From assembly GCA_914767715.1 (NCBI GenBank), contig OU612073.1, positions 21,826,001 to 21,886,000 on the forward strand: a stretch of DNA of 60,000 nt, in the 5' to 3' direction. The position numbers and the translations under genes are program-made. The notes below the pieces were generated by a model. The model ran no database searches, had not been told where the DNA came from, and saw only the letters and a list, made by a program, of their open reading frames with translations. Of this stretch, positions 11,901-22,487 are shown one piece after another (position 1 is the stretch's first letter; each line of letters starts with the position of its first letter). The stretch comes from Membranipora membranacea (taxonomy: Eukaryota > Bryozoa > Gymnolaemata > Cheilostomatida > Membraniporidae).

Positions 11901-12896
11901 GGTAATTCGCGACCTTGGTATATATATTAAATAATCAATAGATGATCAATGGAAATCCCATTTTCGTTGGGAAATCCAACTTGAATTCAAGTTGTCTCCC
12001 TATCACCAATAGGTAACTTCGCGCCCTTGGTATCTATATTAAATAGTCATTAATTATAATCATTTTCATGGGGAAATCCAACTGAATCCAACTTGAATTC
12101 AAGCTGTCTCCCTATTACCAATGAGGAGATAATTCTAAGTTTCATGTCAATATCATTGAAAAACCGTATACCTAATCATAAAATCTATTCAGTTGGATTT
12201 CCCCATGAAAATGATTATAATTAATGGTTATTTAATATAGATACCAAGGGCGCGAAGTTACCTAATGAGGAGATAATTCTAAGTTTCATGTCATGAAACT
12301 TAGAATTATCTCCTCATTGGTAATAGGGAGACAACTTGAATTCAAGTTGGATTCAGTTGGATTTCCCAATGAAAATGGGATTTCCATTGATTATTTAATA
12401 TAGATACCAAGGGCGCGAATTTACCTAATATAATGCAATTTGATGTTTTAGACCATGATTACATGCAATTTTACGGAGATGAATTTCTGAGGATGATCAT
12501 ACTGAGATACTGTTTCTGTGTGACCACTCTCACCCTTCATAGGGCCTTCAAGGTGTGTATCTTCTTCTTTAGACTTCTCAAAATATTTTGTATCCTGTTT
12601 TTATCCATGTACTGCGACTCAGAGCTTGTTGAAGCCTTATCAGTGAAAAGGCATGAAGCTTTGATCTGTATCTAATCTGGTGATACAGTGTATATGGAAT
12701 TTTTATTGAAAATGACTAACAATCATGATATTAAAGCCTTTGTCTGATTACGCAGGGACCAAATTATATACCCACGTCCCATCCTGAGATACCTCTACCC
12801 GAGATAATCCTAGAACCCAGTCTACAGATGTATATTAAAGAGTTAGCAACAATACTGGATACCAACGCTCTGTTCCTAGATCTCACCAAGTCATAA
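5931..12896 (+). CDS. SCAI: Protein SCAI (suppressor of cancer cell invasion)
   Basis: Complete SCAI orthologue. In vertebrates SCAI is a nuclear cofactor that represses MRTF/SRF transcription and acts with 53BP1 and RIF1 in DNA repair. Fourteen exons join in frame to 600 residues (human about 606): 5931-6106, 6557-6652, 7142-7228, 7717-7815, 8037-8133, 8483-8560, 9043-9213, 9587-9736, 10046-10225, 10475-10654, 10865-11020, 11481-11571, 12452-12552, 12756-12896. Conserved blocks include PQYGAKLWQPYFARTFEVYT, LKRWQIGEIASKIGQIYYFY, KFSELTLDMFRMLQAVE, NPHKYLLYKPTY, MHCIHPGDLVPYTRKPVFLV and QFYGDEFLRM. All junctions are GT-AG and phase-consistent. Start: first ATG in frame with the conserved N-terminus. 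Introns 3 and 12 hold MITE-like elements, and the last nested one ends about 25 bases before exon 13. The gene is convergent with the sulfotransferase-like gene. Confidence 0.96.
7341..7560. mobile_element. 220-base MITE with TTAGCCTGGG ends and 7-base target duplication
   Basis: The element begins TTAGCCTGGGCAGGCTGT and ends with the complementary CTACCCAGGCTAA. It is flanked directly by TATATAC on both sides (7334-7340 and 7561-7567). It lies in SCAI intron 3 and has no coding capacity. A shorter relative with the same ends is at about 20848-20890. Confidence 0.8.
11655..11777. mobile_element. Short hairpin element, ~55-base arms
   Basis: Inverted arms beginning GTGTAATAATTATATAACAT and ending with its complement, plus a near-perfect inner stem built on GCAACCATAGACTTAATATA. 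It has a MITE-like foldback structure, lies in SCAI intron 12 and has no coding sequence. Confidence 0.8.
11900..12427. mobile_element. Nested foldback MITE cluster
   Basis: Two pairs of inverted arms lie one inside the other. The outer arms are about 11900-12008 and 12310-12427; the inner arms are about 12009-12140 and 12187-12300. All share ends of the form TAGGTAA(C)TTCGCGCCCTTGG. The right half holds a near-perfect 55-base palindrome at 12264-12318. The right end is about 25 bases before the SCAI exon 13 acceptor, so this intron's acceptor tract is squeezed against the element. Confidence 0.85.
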
Positions 12897-13879
12897 TGTC
12901 AACCGTAACTTTTACATTACTCTATCAAATCTCCTCTGGTACACTTGATACAGTCTCTCTTTATGTGAGTCCAATTTTCTGAGCTTTAATCTCAAGGCTT
13001 CAATTATCCTCAATGTGCCAAAATTTATATCTGTCAGAATGGTGAGATTTGTGTTAGGATTTTTAAATCCATTTGGTTTACGCACGGTATATTCTGATAG
13101 CAGCTTCCAAGTTTTTGATATATGAGAGTTATTTTTGTTTGTGGTGCTGTTCACTTGCCACATTGTGCTGCTGCCGCGGTATGTATTTGCAGATTCCTGA
13201 CTTGCTGATATGAGATAGATCATTGATAAAAAATCATGTTCATGAAACAATTTTTTTGTATTTTCCAATTACTGCTTCTTGGAGCTTGTCAAAGCCTTGT
13301 AAATAAAAAGATGTGTAGCTTTGATTTGTTCCTGGTATTGAATCTTCTTAACTTATTTGATGTTAAACATATTATCTTCTTGCACGCATTCCCTAATACT
13401 GGAATATATAAACGATCTCACTGGGTCACATTATATGTTGTTTTATGATAACAAGTTCTCACAGTTAGGAGATGGCCTGACTATGTCTCCGACTCAGTCT
13501 CACTGGTTTCTTAGAGAAAAATGTACTTCCCATTAAATAACGATAATTCTCAAATTCAAGACTTATCCATAGAAATGTTTATATATAATATAGTATTGTA
13601 TATAATAACTATATGGACTTATCAAACAGCTTCGTGATATGGCATCAAATCCATCACCCTTTGATGAGGAAACATGAAGCACTAAGAGATTCTATATAAT
13701 GATAAGCCAACAAGTCTGAAATTTTTATTTTTCGATACTTTTATTTGAATGGATGGAAAATAATTTCTCTATGGACATTGGATGAGATATCTCTGAGACT
13801 GCTATGGTAATTAATTAAACAAGAAAAAACTACTTACGAATTCAATTATATTTGATCTGCAATGTAAGTGAATTTTTAC
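12897..13879. other. Convergent spacer between SCAI and the sulfotransferase-like gene
   Basis: About 1 kb of tail-to-tail spacer. Candidate poly(A) signals: AATAAA on plus at 13302-13307 (for SCAI), and on minus at 13745-13740 and 13729-13724 for the opposing gene. A diverged direct repeat pairs 12618-12665 with 13281-13328, both containing GAGCTTGT and AGCTTTGAT. Confidence 0.5.
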
Positions 13880-15289
13880 TCAATACTTGTCATTTTCTAT
13901 GACACTATGACAATACCACTGCATGCACAGCCATGCTGGGTCTATGCTATGAATATTCTCTCCGATCAGAAGCCATCTATTACCTCCGTCCCTGTAAATC
14001 TGCCGGACTCTAGGGTCCAGCTGTAGATATACCTCAGCCAATCTTTTATTTGTTTGATTGACACATATCTGTGATGCCTCATGCTGAATCAGGTAGAATT
14101 TACTCAACCGTCGATCAAGTTCTACATTGTCTGATGTCATGGCTGTGAAGCGAGACAAGCTCTGATTGTAGAACTCCATCTCATCAGTCCTGGATAAGTA
14201 ATCAGATATTATCTTTAGTTCAGTAGCTGGAATGACTGACTCATAGTCACTACATTTACTGGTACCCCAATCTTCTCCTGCTGTGCAGGGCTCATACATG
14301 AAGTCACACACACTCATGTCGGCTTCTATAGAAAGAAGCATCAGTGACTTATCCATCTGTCTCTGATCATTAGATGCTAACATCAGTAGGCTCCCTGATA
14401 GATGAGTCGCTTCTGTCAATTTCTCAGACAGCATGTGATGAGGCTCCTTCTTTGATTGTACTTTAGAGCGTAGATAGCTTTTCAGGGATAAACCTCTAAT
14501 ATCTCGTCTGGTATGATGATACCCACTCCACAGTCGCTGAGTAGGTTTTCTTATAAACATAAACTCTAGTACTGGTCTGCAGTAGAATAAGTAATCATCT
14601 CTGTGTTTAGCCTTGTGTAACTTGTGGTAGAAGTTTGAATGTGGATGGGTGGTACCCACTACATCCACACAAGTCTCATTTTTATCTTGATTGGCTATAC
14701 TTTCCATCCACCTAGCTGTACGTCCTAGCTCAAGGTTGTACAAATATGCGTGCATTGTAAGAAGTGATGCCACATGTGTCCCCCCAACCTTGTATGCTTT
14801 CACAAAGGCTAAGGTTTTTGATAGAGGATTTTCATAATGTTGTGGAATATTTGCAGATGAATGTTTTGTTTTCTGTGCATTAGCACCTTCGACTCTCCTA
14901 CGTCTTAATACCTGTTGGTTAGGACTCAACACAGTTGATAGCCTGTTGAAGAGATCTAGGTATCTTTCAGTCTCATCATCAATCGGGCCCACAGGGCTCG
15001 TAATGATTGTCTCCGCCATGAGCTGGATGGAGTCCAGACCACATGTGATATTGAATGAATTCATGGTCTCGTAGCTCCATGGATGGACAGTTTGATTGTT
15101 ACAAGGTATCACCTTTCTGGCAGGTTGTGTCTTCTGTCTGAGCTGATATGAAAGATCATTTTGGTCGCCTTGGTGAAGCCCGTCAGCTATCCACGTCTCG
15201 TGACGAAGATGTGTGTAGAAGCATGCAAGGAACAAACATATGGCAAGTACATAGCCTTTGCATCTACACCACCTCTGAAATAAACACAT
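13880..15289 (-). CDS. Type II membrane sulfotransferase-like protein (Gal-3-O-sulfotransferase type)
   Basis: Open frame of 469 residues from the ATG at 15289. After a short cysteine/arginine-rich tail, residues about 12-28 (GYVLAICLFLACFYTHL) form one membrane segment, as expected of a type II Golgi enzyme. Residues about 161-176 (AFVKAYKVGGTHVASL) resemble the 5'-phosphosulfate loop of PAPS-dependent sulfotransferases; FMFIRKPTQRLWSGYHH (about 243-259) resembles the 3'-phosphate site (R..P..R..S). Several N-X-S/T sites fit a luminal domain. The likely role is sulfation of galactose-containing glycans, but the exact substrate cannot be read. A good 3' splice site ends at 15275, so an upstream exon may replace the first five codons; frame continues open to 15385. 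Otherwise intronless in the window. Family assignment is by motif only. Confidence 0.6.
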   Translation of the reverse strand: MCLFQRWCRCKGYVLAICLFLACFYTHLRHETWIADGLHQGDQNDLSYQLRQKTQPARKVIPCNNQTVHPWSYETMNSFNITCGLDSIQLMAETIITSPVGPIDDETERYLDLFNRLSTVLSPNQQVLRRRRVEGANAQKTKHSSANIPQHYENPLSKTLAFVKAYKVGGTHVASLLTMHAYLYNLELGRTARWMESIANQDKNETCVDVVGTTHPHSNFYHKLHKAKHRDDYLFYCRPVLEFMFIRKPTQRLWSGYHHTRRDIRGLSLKSYLRSKVQSKKEPHHMLSEKLTEATHLSGSLLMLASNDQRQMDKSLMLLSIEADMSVCDFMYEPCTAGEDWGTSKCSDYESVIPATELKIISDYLSRTDEMEFYNQSLSRFTAMTSDNVELDRRLSKFYLIQHEASQICVNQTNKRLAEVYLQLDPRVRQIYRDGGNRWLLIGENIHSIDPAWLCMQWYCHSVIENDKY

Positions 15290-16762
15290 TTTACGATGGG
15301 TATTATATGAGATTTGAAAAAAAAATTTCGCAACCAATAAATCACATTTTTGGGAAAATTCCCCCCCCCCTGAGTAAAACAACATGAGAGAGAGGCCTTT
15401 GAGATAGAAATTAACTTCAACTTGCTCAGAACAAGACGTCTAGCATTCCTTCTATACCTTAATTTTTCACTGCTGCGCATTATACATTATACAATTATAA
15501 AGTTATACATTATAAACATCAATAGCTATTTGATCACGCAAAGCTTCCAAATCAATCATTGTCAGACTTTAATCAATTGATAAAGAATTCAATCTCAACA
15601 GTTGCTTCACTTGTTTATGGTTTCCTCTCTAGGATTATTATCAAGTCTGGCAGTTTCTATACATTGATTTATGGAAAATATATGATTTAGAATGTTTTGT
15701 TGTGAAATTTGTGACTAGCTATTTTGTTTTTTGTTGTGTGTAGTGTATTTTTACAAATAGGTATACATTTTATGATTTTTGAATTTTTTTGGTCTCTTTT
15801 AATTTCCTAAATTCAAAGAAATCAAACGGGCTATTGAGATTGTTTGGCCATTCAAGGCAGTAGGCTCTGATTTGTAGATTGATTTAATATTCCATTCAGT
15901 ATCATTACTGATCAATCGAACTCTCATATAAAAATAAAAAGGTCAGCATTAAAATGACAAGTACAAAAGTTGTTGAAATGGGTCATGAAGAAAGGGGAAA
16001 ATGATTTGGAACTTCCCTAAAATGTGCCGACAATCCAAAGTTATCTTCATTTCAAACTAGGATAATCATCATACTAAAACCCAAAATCCATCTAGCCCAT
16101 AACTTTGAGGATTGGTGCAGAGCAAAGCACCTTCTAGTGACAAGCAATGTAAAATGTAACCCATATTAACAGGTACATCCAAAATCCAAGATCCAACAGT
16201 TTGATTCGATTCCCTCATTTGGGCAGGGGAGAGCTGATATACTACGCTCCTTACCGTTGCACATGAGTGACAAGCTGTCATAGGACTGCTTCTCATCACA
16301 GACCCTTGACAGCTAATTATAATCAGCTGTGTCTTCCATATCACTTATCCAAGTATAATTATTTAACTCTTTTTCCCTCTTGACAACATCAACAGTTGCC
16401 ATCATGACATTTTGAATTCATTCAATGATATTATGCTATGCAGCGCTTGCTGTTTGAGCTATAGGCGGGTCAGTGCATGCACCAAACTAAGCACTGCGCT
16501 GAGCCAACAACCCCTGCCATTCCCGTCCCTAAAGGAGTATTTATTTTGGAGGAAACTCCCTGCTTAGCTGCTATAGAGAGCAATATACAGACAATTAACG
16601 CCATCAGCAGTTAAATCCGATTAAACTTGAAAGATGGATAAATATATTAATGAACCTAGTTTATTTGTGTGCTGATATTTAAACCCTTACCATAACTCAT
16701 GCCGGTTAGAAGCTTTGTAGGAGATAAACTTATTTCCTCACTGTCCTCATTGTCCTCATTCT

Positions 16763-16975
16763 TGCTGTTTGCTAAGAAACAGAAGATTGGGCTGCCCCTA
16801 AAGAGGGACGCAAGGTGCCCTAATCCTCATACTGAGAATGTGATACATTCTAGAAAACTAGAATGCATCCTAGAGGTGAGGCCATAGAGGACCTCCTAAT
16901 CATAAGTGTGCAGCAAGCTGCCAAAACTGAACTGGCACTAATCGGCCATTGGCAGTGACACTCTGATCTTAGCCA
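16763..16975 (+). mobile_element. SINE-like repeat, copy 1, with 14-base target duplication
   Basis: A 213-base unit flanked by exact copies of ATTGTCCTCATTCT at 16749-16762 and 16976-16989. The unit is an inverted-orientation relative of 25634-25856, similar along its whole length (shared block GAAACAGAAGATTGGGCTGC). The 14-base duplications suggest retroposition. I see no tRNA-like head and no poly(A) tail. Confidence 0.85.
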
Positions 16976-19790
16976 ATTGTCCTCATTCTCAGTTTGAAGG
17001 TAGTGATCATTGAGTAAAACTTTGATTTGCCAGTCAGTCCATTGGAATACGGCCATGGGGTGCTTAGTGTGTTTGGGCTTTGGGGACAAACCATACATCA
17101 CCAGTGTGGTCACAAGAGTACGCGTCACTAGACTATAGCGTTTAATCATCCAAGGACTGGTCATTTTAATTATGGGGCTAGTATACAACAAAGATTTGTT
17201 GAGTCAATCTAGTGTTGTCCTTATCAGGATCCAAATATAACATGTGTCCAGGTTTTCTAGAGATTGTCCAGGATTATGTTTTTTGCCCCAAAACATTAAA
17301 ATGTCCCTCAAATGTCCAGGGAAATGATTTATTTCTTCCCAGAGAACAATTCAATAAATGAACGATGAAGCTAGACCTCGCCAAACACTGGCATACAGCC
17401 AAGTCCGAATACCCCATGCATCTACAATCATTCAGGCCGTCATTTCAATACCACACAGCAATGCTCAGTTCGAGAGATAACAGCGCCCCAGACCCCAAGC
17501 TGTTTTAGATGGGAGCCGAACGCCCATGAATGTGACCTGTGCAAAGACTCCTTACACCCATTACTTAGTATGGTATCAAACAGTAACTTGCGTTCAGAGG
17601 GGGCTTATAGCGCCCCCAGAGCCAAGCTGCTTTAGACGGGAGCTGCACCCCAATGTAGCGTGACACGCGACATGTCCCACATATGTTTAGTGGGTGGTTG
17701 ACAGGTATGCGCAAGTTTATCACACACTACAGTTACATACATATATATATATATTTGTCCATGAAGCACACTCTACTCCAATCTTATTATCTATAATATA
17801 AACTTACCAGCAGTCTACAGTTCCTGCCCATATCTTACACAGAACTCCTACTATATCAAATCTGTGACCTTAACAGTGCACTGCCCATGTGCCTAATCAT
17901 TGCAATTTAGGTGCAATTCAGATCTACATAATGTGAATTTTTAAGATTTTTCACAATAAAAAATATATAATAATTGTTCCAGAACGAAGCTACCAATTTG
18001 TGTGTGCTGAAGCTTGGAAAGTTATTGTCAAGCTCAATACATACTGCCGCTTATATTGGATTCAATCATCTGTGTAACTATTTGACATAGTGGGTTGTAA
18101 TGATATTTACATCGGCTGTTCATAATTTAATATAGCAGTGAAGTGTGGCAGCTTGGGGCTTAACTGTGAGGATTATATCCATAAACATATAAATTTCTAT
18201 GTTTATGGTCTTACCATATAATTCTATTTAATCATTAGCTAAGTTTATTTTGGTGGTCTATCTATACTCCATGAAATGAGATTTGGAAATCTTTTCTCCA
18301 CTGTATTGGATGACCAATATGGTAACTTAAAAGCACCATAAAACATGCGCTTTAGTGGCATTGCATGCTTTAAAACAGCAATGCTCCTAGACAACATGCA
18401 TGCATTATCTTGCTTTTCTTGTTGACCAGTAGAATGAAATTTGTAAGCGTTAGAACTCAATCTGAATTGGTAAAAACAGCACTAAGTTTTCTTTCTGATA
18501 ATTTATAATTCACGTGAATTTGCTTAATACTGTACTTACTATTGAGAACATCAGACTGCTAATTGAGAACACAAACTTTGACGGCACTTCAGACTCAAAT
18601 TGTTGCTGTTTCATCAATAAAATATAGACCCACCAATGAGAGCCTACGCATAGGCTAAAAGAATCCCAATTTTTTGTAATGGATGATGGTGAGCATTATA
18701 ATTATATAGAGGTGAGCATGCAAATCAGTCTCTCTCTGCAAAGAGTGTTAAGGAAAAATATCAACATTTGTTGGGAAATCTCATTGCATTATGACATCAA
18801 TATCAGGTTGGAAAGTTTTCTCCACCTGCTACATAAGAAGGCAACTACTGTTAGAAATCGTTGGCCCACATTTTACCTATAAAAATGAAGAATAGTCTAT
18901 ATTTATATCTGTCAGATGCAGATGCAAGACTAGTCATTTAAATTGATATGATATATATATATATGTATGTATTTAACAAGCTGTGTTTTTGTCAGCATAC
19001 AAATAGTTGAGCATTGAATTTTTCCAGCTGGTATAGATATTTTGTTGTTGTTGCGATTACAAAGAAATTTCCCTTAATTTAATGTGTATCCCGTTGCGCA
19101 TCAAATAGAGAAGGTATTGTGCCCATACCAACACTAGCCAGCCTCCCCACAAATAATAATTATTTTGAGTTTGTGACTGATTATCTGAGAGCACTGCAAA
19201 TCATCTGGGCGCCATGCAGAAAAGAACTCCAACATTCACCTGTGGCATAAAACATGCCGATCGACAAAGTACCGCTTGTCTAATCCATGAGCTTTATTCA
19301 GCTCTAAAAACAAGACACTACACCCTTGTCTAATCTACAAGGTGGAAGGCATCTGAAAACTGTCTGCCAGCACCATCTCCCACCAACAAAGCACAGTACT
19401 TCTCAACCTTATTGTAAGAACCCTTCTCACACTTAGTTGCTGACACCCTCCCCAGTAGTGTATACATCAGTCACACACTTCTCCCCATCAGAGGTTTTGT
19501 TTTCGTTACTCAGCAGAGTCATGTAATGCTCTACATAATGTCAGCCTATTCCTGAAACCACCAAGTGTCTAGTATCCCAATAAGCTGTTCAATTAGCACA
19601 ACTGTTGCTGACCGGAAGCAATAAAAGACTGAATGGTAAAAAGAGTTTCTCAAGCCAGAACTGAGTGCTGGTTCTGGATACAAAGGGTATATAGTTAAAC
19701 ATAAAAGCGAGTTATTTATTTATTTATAGAGGTTGGCTTGAAAGTTTACAAATAACAGATAGTTAAAGGCAACTTATTGGCCTCTGAGAC

Positions 19791-19820
19791 CAATGAACTA
19801 AACCTAGGTTTAGTTCATTG
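19791..19820. repeat. Perfect 30-base palindrome flanked by CTGAGAC
   Basis: Each half is CAATGAACTAAACCT and its complement, with no loop. CTGAGAC directly abuts both sides (19784-19790 and 19821-19827). It looks like a minimal end-to-end inverted-repeat insertion with a 7-base duplication. Confidence 0.9.
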
Positions 19821-20146
19821 CTGAGACAGCCAAAAAACAAAAAAAATTAAGATTAATTAGGCAGAGGTTAAAGAGAACGTTAATCAAAGAGTAGAGTTTT
19901 GGAGTAAACTTTGATTGTCAACCTGTTGATAGATTCTATTCAATTCAGGTTCGCAACGCCAATTTTTGCAATTCTGAACCCCCAGTCTTGGTATTCAATA
20001 TTCACAAAATTCAGGCGGGTCTAAAAAATTATGGACATAGATAGATAAGCCCAATAAGCCTGTCACTAGCCAGCATTTTGGTTTTTATTTGTCAAACAAA
20101 ATAAAAGAGGTGGTCATGTTACGAGGCTAGGGCATCATATATAACC

Positions 20147-20186
20147 AGAGACTATAGATATATTATATATATTATCTATAGTCTCT
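20147..20186. repeat. Hairpin with 14-base perfect arms
   Basis: AGAGACTATAGATA and its complement are separated by a 12-base AT spacer. It is intergenic and non-coding. Confidence 0.85.
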
Positions 20187-22487
20187 AATATAGCTGTGCA
20201 GGCCCATCTTTTATGGATGCATAATTGAAAAAATTTAAATCATCGTATCAAGTACTTACACACAACGAGATAGCAGGGCGTCACAGTCCCTAACTACCTA
20301 TTAACAAAGATGATCTGACTTTCGTATTGTGCTGTTTGTTTTATTGCATAGTATCAATGTGTTTATTATTCTGATCATACCATTATAGAAGAAGGCAGCA
20401 CTACAATAGGACAATATCCTTATTCCACAGTATCAACTCTCCACTGCTATCTGTATTATTCACGGGTATTGTTTATTATTCTTCAATCTGAGTTGTCAGC
20501 AGTGTGCGGCAGCAGCAGGAGAGGTTACCTAATAGGTTACCATGGAGATCGATGTTATTACACGATGTAAGCAGTCAACAGTGAGCATATACGATGCTAT
20601 GCCTTACTGACCAGCCTTAGTCACTGCATTATTGATCTGATGTAGATTGGGAGAGGCAGCGCATCACACATCAGAGACATTGATCACAAATGGTGAGCCG
20701 CTGACGGACTTAATTCTCTCTGACACAAAATAGTAAGTTAAGTAATAGCAAGGATTTTTCGCCACTGTTTCTTATATTGTTTTTTGCCTCCTTAGTTGTC
20801 TTGATCATAGTCACAGGTTTGTGCTATTGATACCTAAAGAGTAGCCTGGGCAAGCCACACCCACCCCAGACAGCCTGCACAGGCTAACTGAAGAGCATTC
20901 CCAACACAATACGAGGCACACTCACAATTACCTGCGCAAATGTTATGTCGGATCTTTGGACTCAAAATTGGTTTGACTTGTCTTGTTTAGCAGCTACACT
21001 TTTGCTGGACTTTGTAATGCAACTGTGCTATTCTCAGTTACCAAGTTATTACCCTATCTTGTAAGGTGCTCAAATATACAGCTGATATGCGTTCAGGGAT
21101 CTCACCTCACCTCTCTTAACTTACTATACTTATAATTTCACTACCTTTATTTTTGCGCATTCCAAGAAAAGCCTAAACTGTCAAATAAAGTCTTCGCAAT
21201 AATGATCGATGGACCACGCTTGGAGAGCTGTTTGACTGTTCCCATGCTTCTCATCGCCGTTTTATTTTCTTTCTTTCATTTGCATATAAACAACATGTCT
21301 ATACCAGTATATTATTTAGCCTAATGTTACATCTAGGCATCATCGATATGGAAATATATCCAGCAATCAGACATTCGAGGCCTGTCTGATGCCAAATCTT
21401 TCTGAAATGAAGGATTGCGATAAATTCATTCTGTTATGGCATGGTGGGAGTTAAATGGGGTCAGCTCAGACCAAAGTAAACATGAGATTTAATTAGTGTC
21501 AGGTCAGCGCTCAAAGTCTCGGCAGCGTTACTCAGCTGTGTATATAACTATGACTTTTCAATTCAGAATATCATTGCTTAGCAGTCTTGATGAAATCTTG
21601 CTGATTTGGCAATTAAGAGAGAAACTTTAAAACCTCACAGTATTCGTATGGATGCTGCCTAACAAGGCTTAGCAGAGACATTGCTGACATATCCGTAGCA
21701 TGCAGTGCTGCCGCATTAGTGTTGTTGATTATTCATACTATACTCCAGGCAGTCCTGGCCAGCAATTACTTAGGCATTTCTATTTTGTGCCATAATCATG
21801 AATTATTCTTATAACATAGAGTGCTGCTGCTACTGTTGTATATCGGTGACCAACGGTAACGGCTTATTAAATATTCACCAGTTAATCACTGCGGAGCCAG
21901 AACATCAAGTTATGTAAATATTCCAGTCAGCAGGCAGCATATATATTCTATATATTCATCTCATGATATCACTCATTAATGTCTGTGCTAAAATATATAT
22001 CTTAAAATTAATTAACATCATTCTATCATGAGGTATGGCAAAGTGCAAACCTGGCCATATAGTTCTCTACAGTTTTGAAAACAGCTGTGTGCAATCAAAG
22101 TATATAAACTCAACATTCGATTACCAATCACAGGTGTCAGAAGGACTTTTATCAATTTTTTCTCCTTGCCTGGACAGGAAGATTATTTATATTGAATATT
22201 CATTTATTAGTGTTCATATATGGTGTTTTCTTATACAAATCATTTTAATAAACTATGATTTTTTATACATTCAAGACAAGCTTCTTTCTTTGAATATAAA
22301 TAGCAAATCTGTTGATTTAGGGCATGCCTGGCTTTACTCTGCTGCTAATTTTTTTCAAAGACCATCCTTACTTTTAGCCTGTAACAAAACTCCTAAATTT
22401 TGATAAACCTCTTGATTTTACTTGAAGGCTATCCGAAAGTGTCGACCACTAAAGCGATGCTAGTTTTGTAAAACTCATACGACAAAG

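Larger units (their letters stand above)
15290..22487. other. Long intergenic region between the sulfotransferase-like gene and HUNK
   Basis: About 7.2 kb with no convincing coding exon. It contains a SINE-like repeat at 16763-16975, a diverged direct repeat (17481-17518 and 17609-17645), (TA)n tracts near 17743 and 18949, a perfect 30-base palindrome at 19791-19820, a hairpin at 20147-20186 and a short TAGCCTGG-ended element near 20848. It should also hold the divergent promoters and possibly HUNK 5' untranslated exons, which I could not identify. Confidence 0.6.

Noticed and set aside
12912-13268. 118-codon minus-strand open frame beyond SCAI
   Set aside because: No recognisable domain or splice link; probably a chance frame in the SCAI 3' region.
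20516-20600. Possible HUNK 5' exon around ATGGAGATCGATG
   Set aside because: The short frame ends quickly and no donor-acceptor pair joins it in phase to exon 1; the region may still be untranslated.
22035-22403. 122-codon open frame upstream of HUNK
   Set aside because: Rich in Phe, Ile, Tyr and Ser, as expected from AT-rich DNA. No domain and no splice phase link to HUNK exon 1.
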